Counted from the first letter of the stretch, positions 20,884-30,176 are shown. The stretch is DNA of 64,000 bases from Blastopirellula marina (GCF_002967715.1 NZ_PUIA01000037.1:402200-466199); one strand, 5' to 3'. Notes: generated from the sequence alone by a model not told the origin. A program made the numbers and translations.

Positions 20884-21942
20884 ATGAACGATCTTGCTCA
20901 GAAGATTCTCGAGAACCCCATCGACAACTACCCCGCCGCCACGGTGGCCTGCTTCGATCCGACCTGCGGCGATTTGCCGCGGCGAAAGCTCGACGAGAAG
21001 CGATTGGTCAGTTATCTCGAGAAGCTCGCTGCCGCTGGGGCCGAGGCCGTTTTGCTCGCCGCTTCCACGGGGCATGGCCATCTGCGAACGGTCGAAGAGC
21101 TTGAGCGTTGGTTTGAAGTCGCGGCCCAGGCCAACGCACCATCACTGGTCCGCATGGCCCTGCTCCGCCCTGAGGATGGCGACGAGGCGAATCGCAAGCT
21201 GGTCGCGCTGCTGCGGGAACATGCGTACCCGGTCGTCTTCATTCGCCCTGGCACTAACTTGCCTGCCCATGCCACCGATGCTCAGATCATCGCGAACATG
21301 AGTCCCCTGGTCGAGATGATTGCCGAAGCAGGCATGGCCGTGGGTGTGTATTCCATACCCGATGTCAGCGGCGTTCCCCTGCCTGCGAGTGCCACCGAAA
21401 AACTGCTCGATCTACCAGGTGGCGATAAGATCGTGGCCGCCAAGATCACCGAAGCCGATTATCTGGCCAGTACCCGCGAGTATCTCTTGAGTCCTCGCCT
21501 GGCCAATCTAAAGATTGTGCAAGGGTGGGATCCCCATCTGGCCCAGGCACTCAGCGAAGGCCCACGCTCGAACATCGAAAACAAACAGCGCGTCGGTGTT
21601 ACCTCCGGCCCGATGTCGTTCGCCGTCTATCAGTACCTGTACATGCTGGAAGCGGCCAAGCAGCACGACTGGAACGAACTGACGCTCGCTCAAAAAGCGG
21701 TAACCGCCCTTTTCGAAGCGATGCAGGACGACCCGGCCAAGTTCGCTGATCTGCAGCGTGCCAAGTTCATCATGGGGCTCGGCCTGCCGCTGACCTCAGG
21801 CTTAGATACCGAGAAGGTCGAAAAGGTCCTCACCGCGCTTGAACACCTGCCCCGCAAGTCCGATCAGAAACGTCTGGCCATGAGCCTGGATCTGATGGGA
21901 GACGGCCCGTATCACGACAGATTGGCAGAGTTGTATGCGTAG
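20884..21942 (+). CDS. DapA-family aldolase (dihydrodipicolinate synthase-like)
   Basis: The 352-aa TIM-barrel protein keeps the Schiff-base lysine (VAAKITEADY, about residue 188) and the catalytic tyrosine (VGVYSIPDVSGVPL, about residue 156). The usual TTGE motif that shapes the DapA active site is replaced by ASTGHGHL. The protein is also longer than DapA (about 290 aa). It is therefore likely a pyruvate-dependent aldolase or lyase of the DHDPS/NAL superfamily with another substrate, not lysine biosynthesis. It is monocistronic, convergent with the MBL hydrolase. Confidence 0.8.
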   Translation: MNDLAQKILENPIDNYPAATVACFDPTCGDLPRRKLDEKRLVSYLEKLAAAGAEAVLLAASTGHGHLRTVEELERWFEVAAQANAPSLVRMALLRPEDGDEANRKLVALLREHAYPVVFIRPGTNLPAHATDAQIIANMSPLVEMIAEAGMAVGVYSIPDVSGVPLPASATEKLLDLPGGDKIVAAKITEADYLASTREYLLSPRLANLKIVQGWDPHLAQALSEGPRSNIENKQRVGVTSGPMSFAVYQYLYMLEAAKQHDWNELTLAQKAVTALFEAMQDDPAKFADLQRAKFIMGLGLPLTSGLDTEKVEKVLTALEHLPRKSDQKRLAMSLDLMGDGPYHDRLAELYA

Positions 21943-22004
21943 GCACCTGAATGCGAACGATCAGTCGGGTAGCCCAGTTTGGTTTTAACCTTCGTGATCC
22001 ACAG

Positions 22005-22769
22005 CTAGATCTCGTACACCCTATCGCGGCAAGCAACTTCCACGTTGGACATCCCCAGCGAGTTCAGCTCCTGGCTGACCTGGTCGTGGAACCCAGGCTT
22101 CAAGTGCACCGCGATGATACGGACATCCGGGGCCACGTGTTCGATCTGACGCTGGAACTGCCCTGGCGTGGTGTGCAGACTCTTCTCGGCCAGCCATTGC
22201 ATTTGGTTGGGGAAACTGGCGTCGAGGAAGATGATCTTCAAGTTCGGAATCGATTGAACGATCTTGTCGAACTCTAAGAACGGAGCCGTGTCCCAGGCAA
22301 ACAGCGCACTGCCAGTTTCCGATTCAAACACGTAGCCCAACGTTGGCACAATGTGCTCGAGCGGGATCGGCGTGACCTGGTAACCGGCGATCTTGATCGG
22401 ACGATGAGCGTCGACAATCTGTTTGCGATAGAAAGGGAATTCGGTGCCGGCGATCCGTTCGAGGTTGGGCCAGACCTGATCGTTGAAGACATGGTCTTCC
22501 AGGCATTTCCATGTTGCTTCGCCAGCGTAAACGGAAGGGCACTCGGGTGACGGTGCGTATATGTTGTCGAGAAACAGCGGCAGGCCGCCAATGTGATCGA
22601 TGTGCGAGTGCGTCAGCAGTACGTGATCGACGGCCCTCTGCGCGTCGATGCAGCCCAGGTAAGGGAGCCCGCCGGTATCGATTGCGATGTGCTCGTCAAT
22701 CAAGACCGAGACCGTAAACTGCAGTCGACTTTGCGGATCGACTGACGGCATTAGCAGGCGAATCTTCAT
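22005..22769 (-). CDS. MBL-fold hydrolase, class II cyclic-nucleotide phosphodiesterase-like
   Basis: The metal site of the metallo-beta-lactamase fold is intact. HSHIDH is found in LLTHSHIDHIGGLPLF. A further His is in EHIVPTLGYVFE, the bridging Asp in ALFAWDTAPF, and the last His in IIAVHLKPGFHD. The arrangement, a short N-terminus with HxHxDHxGG, resembles class II cAMP phosphodiesterases and related MBL enzymes. The specific substrate is inference. I chose the ATG at 22769 (MKIRLLMPS); the longer frame adds a non-conserved 41 residues. The next gene is divergent and carries a cyclic-nucleotide-binding domain. Confidence 0.8.
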   Translation of the reverse strand: MKIRLLMPSVDPQSRLQFTVSVLIDEHIAIDTGGLPYLGCIDAQRAVDHVLLTHSHIDHIGGLPLFLDNIYAPSPECPSVYAGEATWKCLEDHVFNDQVWPNLERIAGTEFPFYRKQIVDAHRPIKIAGYQVTPIPLEHIVPTLGYVFESETGSALFAWDTAPFLEFDKIVQSIPNLKIIFLDASFPNQMQWLAEKSLHTTPGQFQRQIEHVAPDVRIIAVHLKPGFHDQVSQELNSLGMSNVEVACRDRVYEI

Positions 22770-23023
22770 GCGGTGCTTACCGGGCGTCCGCGGCGACGCC
22801 GGATACTTTCTCAGAAAAGTGGTTGTTGTGGCGAAAATTACGCCGCGGAATCTGGTTGTTGGGAGAACAAGAGAATGCCGCGCCAGTCGCACAGTTTTAC
22901 TGTAAAAAGGGCTTTCTTCACGTGCAAGCGCCGCGAATCGATTGTGGCGAATAAACTGGTTACAATAGGGGGCCGAAGGCGGATTGTAGCTCTAGCAGTT
23001 CTTCACTGGCAGTGGAAGGCTCG

Positions 23024-24670
23024 ATGGAAAAGAAACGAATCATCATTCTCGGCGGAGGCTTCGGCGGCGTTTACACGGCGAGCGAACTGGTTCGCCGTTT
23101 GAAACGCTTTCACAAAGCGAACCTCGATGTCGAAGTGATTCTCGTCAGCGAAGAGAACTACATCACCTTTCAGCCGCTGCTACCCGAGGTCGTGTCGGGG
23201 GCGGTCGAGCAGTTGCACGTGATCAGTCCCATTCGTCGCACGGCCCCCGGGGTTGTCCTGTACACGCGTCAGATCGAGAAGATCGACGTTGTGAACAAGG
23301 CCGTTCAGTTGGCCCCAGGCCGCGTGCCGCGATCGGAAACGCTTAAGTACGATCACCTCGTCATTGCGCTCGGCAATCAGCTGGCCCATAACATGGTGCC
23401 CGGCATGTACGAACACGCGATCCCCTTCAAGTACCTGGGTGATGCTCTGCGGCTGCGTAACCATATCGTGCAGATGCTCGAAGAAGCGAGCGTATGTACC
23501 GACGAAGAAGAACGCGAACGCCTGTTAACGTTTGTTGTCGCTGGCGGTGGTTTCTCAGGCGTCGAGTGCATTGCCGAAATGGACGACTTCCTGAAGAAGG
23601 CCGTTCGCTCGTTCCCTCGCATCACGCGAAACGACTTGCGGATGGTACTGGTGCAAAGTGCCGATCGTATCTTGCCGGAGATGAAAGAAAGTCTCGCGAC
23701 TTATGCGGATAAACTGCTTCGCCGGCGGGGGATCAATATCGTCCTGGAGCATCGCCTGCACGAAGTCTCTGCCGACCGCGCCATCATCCTCTGTAAAGAG
23801 ACCAAGCAGCCGGTAACGATCCCTTCGCGTACGGTCGTGGCGACGGTGCCTACCGAACCGCATCAGGTGATCCTCGATACGCCGCTGGAGTGTGAGCGAG
23901 GCCGTATTCTGGTAAGCGATGAGATGGAATCGACCAGCCATCCCGGCGTGTGGAGCTTGGGGGACTGCGCGGCGGTGCCCAGTGGCGAAGGCTACTACAG
24001 CCCACCCACCGCGCAGTATGCCGTGCGTCAGGCCGTGATCTGCGCCGAGAACATCCTGGCCACCTTACAGGCCAAGCCCCGCAAACGTTTCAAGTTTGCC
24101 GGGCTGGGGAAACTGGCTTCGCTGGGTGCCCGCTGTGCGGTTGCGGAAGTGGTGGGCTTCACCTTCTCAGGCTTCATTGCCTGGGTGATGTGGCGGGCCA
24201 TTTATGTCGGCAAGATGCCCGGTTTCGACCGCAAAATCCGCGTGTTTCTCGACTGGCTGAAAGACTTCTTCCTTCCCCGCGACATCACGCAGTTGAACGT
24301 CCATAACGAACAACAGGTTCGCCGCGAACACCTGGCCGCTGGGCAAACGCTCTTTCACCAAGGAGACTTTGGCGACCGCTTGTATTTCGTGGCGAAAGGA
24401 AAGCTCGAGATCGAAGTCGACGGTCGCTTGGTCAACACAACCGGCGAAGGAGACGTTATCGGCGAGATGGCACTGCTTTCTCACAACGCTCGCAGCGCGA
24501 CCGTCAGGGCGGTCGAGTCAACCGACCTGGTCAGCCTCCCTCGCGATGCATTCGATTCGATCATCCAGTACGTGCCAGGTGCCGCGGAAGCCATGGCCGA
24601 AATTCATCGCCAGCGAATGCAGCAGAACGCGGATGAAGAAGCGCCGGTCGATAACTCGGTGCAGAGCTAA
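23024..24670 (+). CDS. NDH-2-type NADH dehydrogenase fused to a cyclic-nucleotide-binding domain
   Basis: Residues 1-400 form a type II NADH:quinone oxidoreductase: FAD-binding IIILGGGFGGVYTASEL at the N-terminus, a second Rossmann fold with FVVAGGGFSGVECIAEM for NADH, and GVWSLGDCAAVP. A hydrophobic, probably membrane-binding stretch follows (VVGFTFSGFIAWVMWRAIYVG). Residues about 425-535 are a CRP-like cyclic-nucleotide-binding domain with the phosphate-binding cassette GEMALLSHNARSATVRA, including the conserved Arg. Electron entry into the quinone pool could thus be gated by a cyclic nucleotide. The ATG at 23024 follows GGAAGG. The tail overlaps the MATE gene convergently. Confidence 0.9.
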   Translation: MEKKRIIILGGGFGGVYTASELVRRLKRFHKANLDVEVILVSEENYITFQPLLPEVVSGAVEQLHVISPIRRTAPGVVLYTRQIEKIDVVNKAVQLAPGRVPRSETLKYDHLVIALGNQLAHNMVPGMYEHAIPFKYLGDALRLRNHIVQMLEEASVCTDEEERERLLTFVVAGGGFSGVECIAEMDDFLKKAVRSFPRITRNDLRMVLVQSADRILPEMKESLATYADKLLRRRGINIVLEHRLHEVSADRAIILCKETKQPVTIPSRTVVATVPTEPHQVILDTPLECERGRILVSDEMESTSHPGVWSLGDCAAVPSGEGYYSPPTAQYAVRQAVICAENILATLQAKPRKRFKFAGLGKLASLGARCAVAEVVGFTFSGFIAWVMWRAIYVGKMPGFDRKIRVFLDWLKDFFLPRDITQLNVHNEQQVRREHLAAGQTLFHQGDFGDRLYFVAKGKLEIEVDGRLVNTTGEGDVIGEMALLSHNARSATVRAVESTDLVSLPRDAFDSIIQYVPGAAEAMAEIHRQRMQQNADEEAPVDNSVQS

Positions 24671-26115
24671 ACCTCAATCCGCGACCACGCACCGTGCCGA
24701 TAACGCATTAGGATAAGTGCCATACGGACCACGTTATCGATCAGCATGGCCATCCAGGCACCAGTGAGTCCCCAGCCAAAGCCGCTTATGACAATGCCGG
24801 TCAAAGGGATCTCGATCCCTTCCCAGGCCAGCCAATAGGTAAACGGCAGACGTACCATTAGAAAGCCAACGAACGTGATCAACAGCGGCCAGGTGGTATC
24901 CCCTGCCCCACGCAGCGAGCCGCTGAGTACGGTGAACACGGCATAGAATGGTAGGCACGCGGCCATGATCCACAGGATCTTCAGCACGGCCTCGCTGGTC
25001 GAGAACGCGGTGGTCCCTTCCTTCGGGAAACCCAAAAACAGGTTAGCCACGAAGTCGCCACCCAACATGATCGTCAGCGAATACGCGGAAAGCAGCGTGA
25101 AGCAAATCGACAGAGAAACAAGTGTCGCACGCGTTGCACGTCGTGGATTCTTTGCCCCCAGGTGCTGACCGGTAAGTGACGAGGCAGACACGGCAAACGC
25201 CCAAGCTGCCAGGAAGCCGGGTGACTCTAAGCGAATGGCCAGTCCGTGCGCCGCAGCTTGCGTCGTACCCAGGCTATTGATGATGCCCAAGTACCAAAGA
25301 TGCGAAGTCAACACGATCAAGTCGTTCAGTCCGCCAGGCAGCCCGACCCGTAGCAGTCGCCGCATCCTGGCGAAGTTGGGCCACATGCCGCGCCATTGTA
25401 CTTTCAGGTGCGCTCGGCCTTGAAACAAGATCGCCAGCAGCAGCATGCCACCAATCGCATGGCTTACTGCGGTTCCAATAGCAATACCGCTCCAGCCCAA
25501 CTTGGGGATCGGCCCCACGCCAATCGCCAACGCAGCGCTGATGGCGATGTTCAGCACGTTAACGATCGTCATCACAATCAGGCCGGTCACCGTATCGCCA
25601 GCGCCGTGCAGGCAGGCTGTGGTGATCGCGATCATCATGAAACCAGGGATTGCCGGTATGAGGATGCGAAGGTACTGCAGGGCCATGTCATAGGCCTGAC
25701 CTTCGAGTTGCATCGCGGCAATGTAATCATCGGCCAGAAACCAGAGCACGGCGGTCGTGATCAAGCTTAAGATCATCCCCAGAGAGATGGCCTGCTCGGT
25801 GGCCAATTCGGCGTCTTGCCAGTTGCCGGCACCAATGTTTCGCGCAACGACGGCGGTCGCTCCGATGCCGATCGACGCGCAGATGACGAAAATCATCCAA
25901 CAGGTGTAAGCCATCAAACCCACGGCAGCCACCGCCGGTACCGAGTTCTCGGCCGACAGGCAGTTACCGGCCAGATAGGTATCGGTGGTGCCGACGCAGA
26001 ATTCGAGGAACTGCTCGGCCAGGGCCGGTGTCGCGATCGTCATCACCGCGCGCAGATCCCCCTTCGACGTCATTGACGTACGCGGGGCGGTCTCTTCGAG
26101 CTGCGTCATCGACAT
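24667..26115 (-). CDS. MATE-family efflux transporter
   Basis: The 482-aa protein has about twelve hydrophobic helices in two similar halves and the MATE-type start LRAVMTIATPALAEQFLEFCVGTTDTYLAG. The second half contains LRVGLPGGLNDL and GSLRGAGDTTWPLLI, matching HGAGDTVTGLIVM in the first half. It would export cationic compounds or metabolites using a Na+ or H+ gradient in the inner membrane. It overlaps the NDH-2 stop by a few bases. The substrate cannot be predicted. Confidence 0.92.
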   Translation of the reverse strand: MSMTQLEETAPRTSMTSKGDLRAVMTIATPALAEQFLEFCVGTTDTYLAGNCLSAENSVPAVAAVGLMAYTCWMIFVICASIGIGATAVVARNIGAGNWQDAELATEQAISLGMILSLITTAVLWFLADDYIAAMQLEGQAYDMALQYLRILIPAIPGFMMIAITTACLHGAGDTVTGLIVMTIVNVLNIAISAALAIGVGPIPKLGWSGIAIGTAVSHAIGGMLLLAILFQGRAHLKVQWRGMWPNFARMRRLLRVGLPGGLNDLIVLTSHLWYLGIINSLGTTQAAAHGLAIRLESPGFLAAWAFAVSASSLTGQHLGAKNPRRATRATLVSLSICFTLLSAYSLTIMLGGDFVANLFLGFPKEGTTAFSTSEAVLKILWIMAACLPFYAVFTVLSGSLRGAGDTTWPLLITFVGFLMVRLPFTYWLAWEGIEIPLTGIVISGFGWGLTGAWMAMLIDNVVRMALILMRYRHGAWSRIEV

Positions 26116-26206
26116 GAAGGGGACACCGTACGAAAGGGCGCAGGATGGAAACGTGCATTATAGGCACAAGATGCCGCTCGTCAGCGGAGGGTTCGCCGCA
26201 AGATAA

Positions 26207-26764
26207 TTAAGCGTCGGCAATCGGCGTGAGGGTATCGGCGGCTACTAAGATTTCGTCGATATTGGGGAACTCGACCGACGAAGAAGGGCGGAAATCCCAC
26301 ACGATCTGACCGTTGGTATCGATCAGGTAGGTGCCCGATAGCTGCATTAAATCGCCTCGAGGCCGACCGATACCGCTTCGTGTGAGGGCTTTGAGACCAT
26401 CCCACCATAGTTGCGGACCGGCGACTTGCCAGACGTTGCCCCGCGGCACATCAAAGGCCTTGTAGACGCTTTGGTCAGGGTCGCCAAAAACGGGAAAGGT
26501 CAGCTTAAGGGCTTCACGAAACGTCTTGGCTTCTTCTGCCCCACCCATGATCACCAGGGCCACGTCGAGGTGATGCCGGGTGAAGGTCTCGTAGTGCTTG
26601 AGCAACTGCTTCGCGTGGTCGATACAGAAGACACAACCCAAGTGCCGCGAGAATTGCAGCAGCAAGGGGCGCTGCGCGTATAGGTCGGACAGGGGAACCT
26701 TCTGACCGTCTTCCGCGATCAAATCGACATGTGGGGCTGGAATGGACGTAACAAAGTGGGTCAT
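26207..26764 (-). CDS. AhpC/TSA-family peroxiredoxin-like protein
   Basis: The 185-aa thioredoxin-fold protein has a CxxC active site in SRHLGCVFCIDHAKQL, a following YETFTRHHLDVALVIMGG strand/helix unit and the FPVFGDPDQSVYKAF segment of the AhpC-TSA_2 group. It has no signal peptide. It probably reduces peroxides or disulfides in the cytoplasm. It overlaps the upstream secreted-protein gene by four bases (ATGA), so the two are co-translated. Confidence 0.83.
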   Translation of the reverse strand: MTHFVTSIPAPHVDLIAEDGQKVPLSDLYAQRPLLLQFSRHLGCVFCIDHAKQLLKHYETFTRHHLDVALVIMGGAEEAKTFREALKLTFPVFGDPDQSVYKAFDVPRGNVWQVAGPQLWWDGLKALTRSGIGRPRGDLMQLSGTYLIDTNGQIVWDFRPSSSVEFPNIDEILVAADTLTPIADA

Positions 26765-27228
26765 CGTGTCTTGCGTGGGGGTGCCTGCTTAGGCTGTTCG
26801 GCCTCTTTGCGGAAGGCCTCGTGTTCGGCTTTCATCATCTTCCCAATTTCTACTCGGTTTACTCCGTACCAGGTAGCATTGGGTGTCTGTTCATCTAATT
26901 GTAGGCGCTTTTTATCGAGTTCGACCAGTTCGTCCAACATCTGTTGCTTGACGGCCGGGTCGTCACTGGCGCGGAGTTGGGCTGTGGCGTAAATCGATTT
27001 CACGTTCAGCAGGATCCCTTCCGGCACCGCTTTCTCTTCTACCCGCTTTTCCAGGTACGTCGTAAACAGCTTCAGCGACTCGAGTTGTTCTTTTTGCAGG
27101 AACTGCATGTACGAGACCAGCCCCTCAGGCATGCGGACGTTGCCAGGGCCGATGTAATTAACTTGTTGAGCCGTCACTACTTGAGCAGAAGCTAATAGCA
27201 ACAGAACAGCGAGAATGATGGTTCGCAT
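26761..27228 (-). CDS. Secreted protein of unknown function, 155 aa
   Basis: A signal peptide (ILAVLLLLASAQVVTAQ, cleavage near residue 20) precedes a highly helical, charged region (EQLESLKLFTTYLEKRVEEKA) and a basic Pro/Lys/Arg tail. It is the first gene of a two-gene unit with the peroxiredoxin-like protein. I recognise no domain. Its promoter must lie in 27229-27466, which it shares with the divergent DUF1559 gene. Confidence 0.7.
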   Translation of the reverse strand: MRTIILAVLLLLASAQVVTAQQVNYIGPGNVRMPEGLVSYMQFLQKEQLESLKLFTTYLEKRVEEKAVPEGILLNVKSIYATAQLRASDDPAVKQQMLDELVELDKKRLQLDEQTPNATWYGVNRVEIGKMMKAEHEAFRKEAEQPKQAPPRKTR

Positions 27229-27466
27229 GATAGCACCCTTACTTGGTCAAATTCGCAACCCAGGTATCGTAACGCCAAGCTCCCCATTCGACCTAGAGCA
27301 ATGTCCTTTCGGTATTGCTGGCAGTGTAAGAAAAAATTGCCATGGTTTGGGAAATGCTTTATCGTGGGTGTGGCTATTTACCCTTGTGGATGGGACAGGG
27401 TGCCTCGTAAAGCGTAGTTCTGTCTCAGTAGCCGGTTCCTCATTGTCTTTTCTAAGGAACTTCCCC

Positions 27467-28420
27467 ATGTTCTTTTCTACTGGTCGGGCGACACGTGGGT
27501 TCACACTTGTGGAACTTCTCGTGGTGATTGCGATCATCGGTGTGCTAATCGCCCTGCTCCTTCCGGCGGTGCAGCAAGCTCGCGAGGCCGCTCGACGGAT
27601 GCAATGCAGTAACCAGCTCAAGCAGATCGGCCTGGCGATGCACAACTACCACGACACTTACAAGGTCTTTCCCCCAGGCAGTGTGAATCTCGACCTGACG
27701 ACCGCAGCCAACAAAAGCCTGACGAATTGGGCCGTTTCCATTCTTCCGTTTCTGGAACAGCCGGCCCTGTTCGATCAGTACAACCAAAACGTCCATAACA
27801 CGCATGCCGACAATCAGGACGTTCTGAAAACCATTTTGCCGGCAATGTTGTGCCCCTCGGATGTGAACTCCGAGGTCCTTGCGCAGCCCAGTCAGCTTGT
27901 CTCGTTCGACATCGCCCCTGGTTCATACAAAGGGAACATCGGCCGGAGATTTCGCGGCGCAAACGGCTACTTCGACTATCCTCCTTACGCCGGCACCTAC
28001 ACCGCGGCCGAGAAGGCCTCGATCGGTCCCCTGCATGTTTCTGGCGTGAATAGTCTTGGCTGCGAACGATTCGCTACGATCACCGATGGCTCGACCAACA
28101 CACTGCTGGTGGGAGAATACCACACCAAAACGCGGCCTGATTGCAAAACGTTTTGGGCCAGTTCGCATAGCTTCCATAACCTGGCAGCAGCTCAGCCCGA
28201 ATCGTACACACGTATTCCCGACTGGGATGCCTGTTATGCGGCGACCGGCGGTAGTCAGCACTGGAAGTGTTACCGTGCATGGGGTGCTCTACATGCCGCA
28301 GGCACGATGAACTTCGTGATGTGCGATGGTTCGGTGACTAGTATTCCGCAGACGATCGACAGCGTGATCTTCGAGAGCCTCTCGACGATCGGCCGAAACG
28401 AAGTTGCCTCGTTGCCGTAG
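27467..28420 (+). CDS. DUF1559 pseudopilin-like protein (unit F)
   Basis: The product begins with a class III prepilin signal: [19 protein letters not shown], with Glu at +5, then the DUF1559 hallmark [28 protein letters not shown] pilin-like N-terminal helix would hold it in the inner membrane until prepilin peptidase cleaves after Gly. The C-terminal motif reads HAAGTMNFVMCDGSV, one residue longer than the usual H-X9-DG. The ATG at 27467 has AAGGAAC upstream. A lipoprotein gene follows 28 bases later. The role of the family, abundant in planctomycetes, is not established. Confidence 0.92.
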   Translation: MFFSTGRATRGFTLVELLVVIAIIGVLIALLLPAVQQAREAARRMQCSNQLKQIGLAMHNYHDTYKVFPPGSVNLDLTTAANKSLTNWAVSILPFLEQPALFDQYNQNVHNTHADNQDVLKTILPAMLCPSDVNSEVLAQPSQLVSFDIAPGSYKGNIGRRFRGANGYFDYPPYAGTYTAAEKASIGPLHVSGVNSLGCERFATITDGSTNTLLVGEYHTKTRPDCKTFWASSHSFHNLAAAQPESYTRIPDWDACYAATGGSQHWKCYRAWGALHAAGTMNFVMCDGSVTSIPQTIDSVIFESLSTIGRNEVASLP

Positions 28421-28448
28421 CCTCTCTTTTCGTCGGGAAGAATCTCGT

Positions 28449-28871
28449 ATGACGTTTGCCCGCCTCCTGCTGCTCACACCGCTTATGCTCACGACCGGTT
28501 GTTTCGGATCGGACAGGATCGTGCCGGTCTCGGGCGTGGTGACATTAGATGGAGAGCCGCTGTCTAGAGCCGTCGTCGGCTTTGAGCCGATCGCCCAGGA
28601 AGGTGATCTCGAGGCCGGCTACGGCAGCTACGCCAAGACCGATGACCAGGGACGCTACGCGCTGCGGCACCTCCAAGAAGGCGAAGGTGCGCTGGTTGGC
28701 CAACACCGGGTTTCGGTCAGCACGGTGGTCGGCAAGGAAGGTCCAAATGGCGAGATCCTTGGCCTAACCAAGGAACGTGTACCGGCCCGGTATAACAACA
28801 ATACCGAGCTTGTCGTCGAGGTCCCCCCAGGCGGCACCGACGAAGCGAACCTGGAACTGGTGTCCAAGTAG
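28449..28871 (+). CDS. Small lipoprotein with transthyretin-like fold (partner of unit F)
   Basis: The 140-aa product has a lipobox (LMLTTGC, Cys18), so it should be lipidated. A beta-sandwich domain of the carboxypeptidase-regulatory/transthyretin-like type follows: VSGVVTLDGEPLSRAVVGFEP, then a DDQGRYALRHL strand and GQHRVSVSTV. Lipoproteins of this shape follow DUF1559 genes five more times in this window. A GGGAAG ribosome site precedes the ATG. Confidence 0.85.
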   Translation: MTFARLLLLTPLMLTTGCFGSDRIVPVSGVVTLDGEPLSRAVVGFEPIAQEGDLEAGYGSYAKTDDQGRYALRHLQEGEGALVGQHRVSVSTVVGKEGPNGEILGLTKERVPARYNNNTELVVEVPPGGTDEANLELVSK

Positions 28872-29013
28872 GGGCGTATCTCGTTGTGGTGTATGACCTT
28901 GCTGTTGGCACCGGAGGTCTGCCATATCGCCCCGGGCTTCTGTCTTCTTCCTATCTTCACGCGATCCCCTTGGCTAACCCGTACCATAGCGGGGGAAAGT
29001 GGGTCGTCTTGCG

Positions 29014-29043
29014 TTGACATGGGGATTTGAACGACCGTAAAAT
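29014..29043 (+). promoter_or_regulatory. Probable promoter of the argB-argD-argF cluster
   Basis: TTGACA (29014-29019), an 18-base spacer and TAAAAT (29038-29043) form a good sigma-70-type promoter starting near 29050. The 120-base leader contains a hairpin, GGGGAAACCG paired with CGGTTTATCCC (about 29078-29107), around a GGAATTCC palindrome. The rest of 28872-29170 holds nothing else I can support. Confidence 0.55.
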
Positions 29044-29170
29044 GTTGAGTTTTCCCGGACGCGGGGTGCCTTGACAGGGGAAACCGGAATTCCGATCGGT
29101 TTATCCCTCGTGCCTTTCGTTCGAAGCATGACCAACCTCGGAGCTTGCTCCACTATTCAGAGAGTCATCC

Positions 29171-30049
29171 TTGAGAGACGCCATCGAAAAAGCGGACGTC
29201 CTGATTGAAGCCTTAGGATGGATCCGCCGCTTCCGCAACAAAGTCACGGTGATCAAGTTGGGCGGAAGCGTCATGGAAAACCCCGACGCGCTACGTCACT
29301 GCTTAATTGACATCGTCTTTATGGAAACGGTTGGCATGCGTCCGGTCGTCATCCACGGAGGCGGAGCCGCTATTAGCCGGGCCATGGCCGAAGCAAAGAT
29401 CGAGCCGCACTTCATTCAAGGACGCCGATACACCGACGACGCCACACTGAAGATCGTCGAAGAAGTTCTCGCCGGACAGGTCTGCAGCAACATCACGCAG
29501 GAAGTCGAAGACATCGGCGGACGCGCGATGAGCTTGAACTTGAACCCGCAGTGCGTGCTGTTCGGCGAGCGGATGACCCTACCAGGCGAGAACGGCGAAG
29601 AGATCGACCTGGGACACGTCGGCAGCGTTACCGAAGTCGACCGAGCAACGATCGAGAACCTGTGCTACGCCGGCCAGGTGCCTATCATCCCGAGTATGTG
29701 CATCGACAAGGAAACCGGCCAGAAGCTGAACGTCAATGCCGACACGGCCGCCAATGCCGTGGCCGAAGCACTGGGTGCCGAGAAGTTGGTCTTCCTGTCC
29801 GATGTGAACGGCGTGCGTACTGATAAAGACGACCCTGACACGTTGGTCCACTCGCTCAACCGAGAGAAGGCCGAAGCGATGATCAAGTCGGGGCAAATCG
29901 CTACCGGCATGATTCCCAAGGTCGAAGCCTGCCTGGAGACCCTGGCCCGCGGCGTGAGCAAGATCCACATCATCGACGGCCGCTTGCGACATTCGCTGCT
30001 GCTGGAAATTTACACGAACACCGGGGTAGGAACGGAAATCGTTCTGTAG
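29171..30049 (+). CDS. argB: Acetylglutamate kinase
   Basis: ArgB phosphorylates N-acetylglutamate, usually the arginine-inhibited step. The 292-aa protein shows the amino-acid kinase fold: [34 protein letters not shown] for the phosphate loop, [21 protein letters not shown] and a C-terminal [17 protein letters not shown]. The N-terminal helix [18 protein letters not shown] is the extension seen in arginine-sensitive hexameric enzymes. Translation starts at TTG 29171; no ATG fits this conserved N-terminus. It leads the cluster argB-argD-argF-rph. Confidence 0.96.
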   Translation: MRDAIEKADVLIEALGWIRRFRNKVTVIKLGGSVMENPDALRHCLIDIVFMETVGMRPVVIHGGGAAISRAMAEAKIEPHFIQGRRYTDDATLKIVEEVLAGQVCSNITQEVEDIGGRAMSLNLNPQCVLFGERMTLPGENGEEIDLGHVGSVTEVDRATIENLCYAGQVPIIPSMCIDKETGQKLNVNADTAANAVAEALGAEKLVFLSDVNGVRTDKDDPDTLVHSLNREKAEAMIKSGQIATGMIPKVEACLETLARGVSKIHIIDGRLRHSLLLEIYTNTGVGTEIVL

Positions 30050-30077
30050 AAGCCCCTCGCTTTCACTCTCCGTCTAG

Positions 30078-30115
30078 TTCCCTCGCCCCTTAGGGGAGAG
30101 GGTTAGGATGAGGGG
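30078..30115 (+). repeat. REP-like GC-rich intergenic repeat, copy 2
   Basis: It has the same 38-base core as copy 1 (CCCTCGCCCCTTAGGGG, then AGAGGG and GATGAGGGG). It forms a tail-to-tail pair with copy 3, 23 bases away, between argB and argD. Confidence 0.65.
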
Positions 30116-30138
30116 GAAAGCGGATACCGATTATCCAA

Positions 30139-30176
30139 CCCTCACTCTGTCCCTCTCTCATGGGAAGGGCGAGGGG
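30139..30176 (-). repeat. REP-like GC-rich intergenic repeat, copy 3 (inverted)
   Basis: The complement reads CCCCTCGCCCTTCCCATGAGAGAGGGACAG... and ends in GTGAGGG, a diverged copy in opposite orientation to copy 2. The pair resembles a BIME arrangement and could fold as one long hairpin in the argB-argD message. Confidence 0.6.

Noticed and set aside
28872..29170. Arginine riboswitch or tRNA in the argB leader
   Set aside because: There is no cloverleaf and no known riboswitch pattern, only a promoter and one hairpin.
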